From assembly GCA_016928395.1 (NCBI GenBank), contig JAFGKV010000096.1, positions 5,127 to 69,126 of the forward strand: a stretch of 64,000 bases of DNA, written 5' to 3'. This DNA is from Candidatus Fermentibacterota bacterium (GTDB taxonomy: Bacteria; JAFGKV01). The notes beneath the pieces were generated by a model. It saw nothing but the letters and a program-made list of their open reading frames with translations. It was not told the DNA's origin and searched no databases. The stretch's first letter is position 1; each line of letters begins with the position of its first letter. Made by a program: the position numbers and the translations under genes. Positions 63,710 through 64,000 of the stretch are shown here, piece after piece.

Positions 63710-64000
63710 TCACGGGCACACTATGTCGTTGAGGTCGGAATCCCAGCAATGCCAGAGGTTGTCTCCGAAGTGATTGGGATCACGAACGCGGCCGTCCAGG
63801 TTCACCGGATCCCACTCAGCATCGGTATGGTTGTCTGCTCCCTTGTTGTACACATCATAGAACGCGGCGTAGGGCTCGCCCGTCGTAATACCCCAGAAGA
63901 TATACCCGCCATTCTCAGGGTTCCCGACTTCGACGTTCGTGTACCGGATATCCGAAGTGCCGTTCTGCACGTCGCGATGCCAGGTGATCTCGATCAACGG
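63710..64000 (-). CDS. C-terminal part of an unrecognised protein, runs off the window
   Basis: The frame is open to the window edge and ends at 63710, giving at least 96 residues, beginning ...LIEITWHRDVQNG. The segment is rich in Trp, Tyr, Asn and Asp and poor in Lys, as in secreted or surface proteins, and ends WHCWDSDLNDIVCP. Two Cys near the end could form a disulfide. TTG 63997 could start it, but no ribosome site is visible, and a start beyond the window is more likely. I do not recognise the family. Confidence 0.45.
   Translation of the reverse strand, partial: PLIEITWHRDVQNGTSDIRYTNVEVGNPENGGYIFWGITTGEPYAAFYDVYNKGADNHTDAEWDPVNLDGRVRDPNHFGDNLWHCWDSDLNDIVCP

Overview
The window is GC-rich bacterial chromosome. 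It opens with a replication-origin neighbourhood and continues into about 50 kb of two-component signalling genes. A YidC with a large periplasmic domain, periplasmic sensor domains and an Rnf-free, Gram-negative style layout point to a diderm bacterium. The dense PAS/GAF hybrid-kinase content and the dispersed low-complexity repeats resemble large-genome uncultured lineages (Planctomycetota, Lentisphaerota or Hydrogenedentota-like). I cannot place it more precisely from the sequence alone.

Layout. 1-2971: a dTMP-kinase-like P-loop protein with a broken Walker A, a SAM methyltransferase and a membrane diguanylate cyclase. 3052-11140: dnaA (minus strand) facing a probable oriC, then rpmH-rnpA-yidD-yidC-jag and tldD-pmbA on the plus strand. 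11312-22284: five signalling genes in mixed orientation. One of them (16546-18354) joins a receiver domain to a DnaA-type AAA+ ATPase and to a C-terminal domain that looks like a decayed Ras/Arf-like GTPase. 22961-44222: a co-directional run of twelve sensor-kinase and receiver genes, mostly with overlapping stop/start codons, including one kinase collapsed to its two ends. 44662-54745: two very large hybrid kinases, a CheB-CheR-PAS fusion and a GxxExxY gene inside inverted repeats. 55008-60918: a second coupled three-gene kinase module. 61243-64000: a YchF-like protein without its GTPase domain, a RelE/Phd toxin-antitoxin pair, repeats, and the end of an unrecognised gene running off the window.

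How the genes work together. The origin block supplies replication initiation, RNase P, ribosome and membrane-insertion functions. The signalling block has periplasmic sensors (CHASE4, dCache, SBP_bac_3, and a shared unnamed domain seen three times), soluble PAS/GAF sensors, HisKA and HisKA_2 kinases, stand-alone receivers and an Hpt domain, but no helix-turn-helix output anywhere. The only visible non-kinase effectors are the receiver-DnaA-like ATPase, a CheB-CheR fusion and, outside the cluster, one GGDEF protein. This makes the receiver-AAA+ protein the most interesting candidate output of the network and the best candidate for an undescribed system.

Repeats. A G[C/A]GGA[A/G][C/T] heptamer family begins right behind the stop codons of four paralogous hybrid kinases. 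A second family (TCCCGCAGAGACGCAGAG...) forms terminal inverted repeats around the GxxExxY gene. A REP-like hairpin occurs in opposite orientation near both ends of the window.
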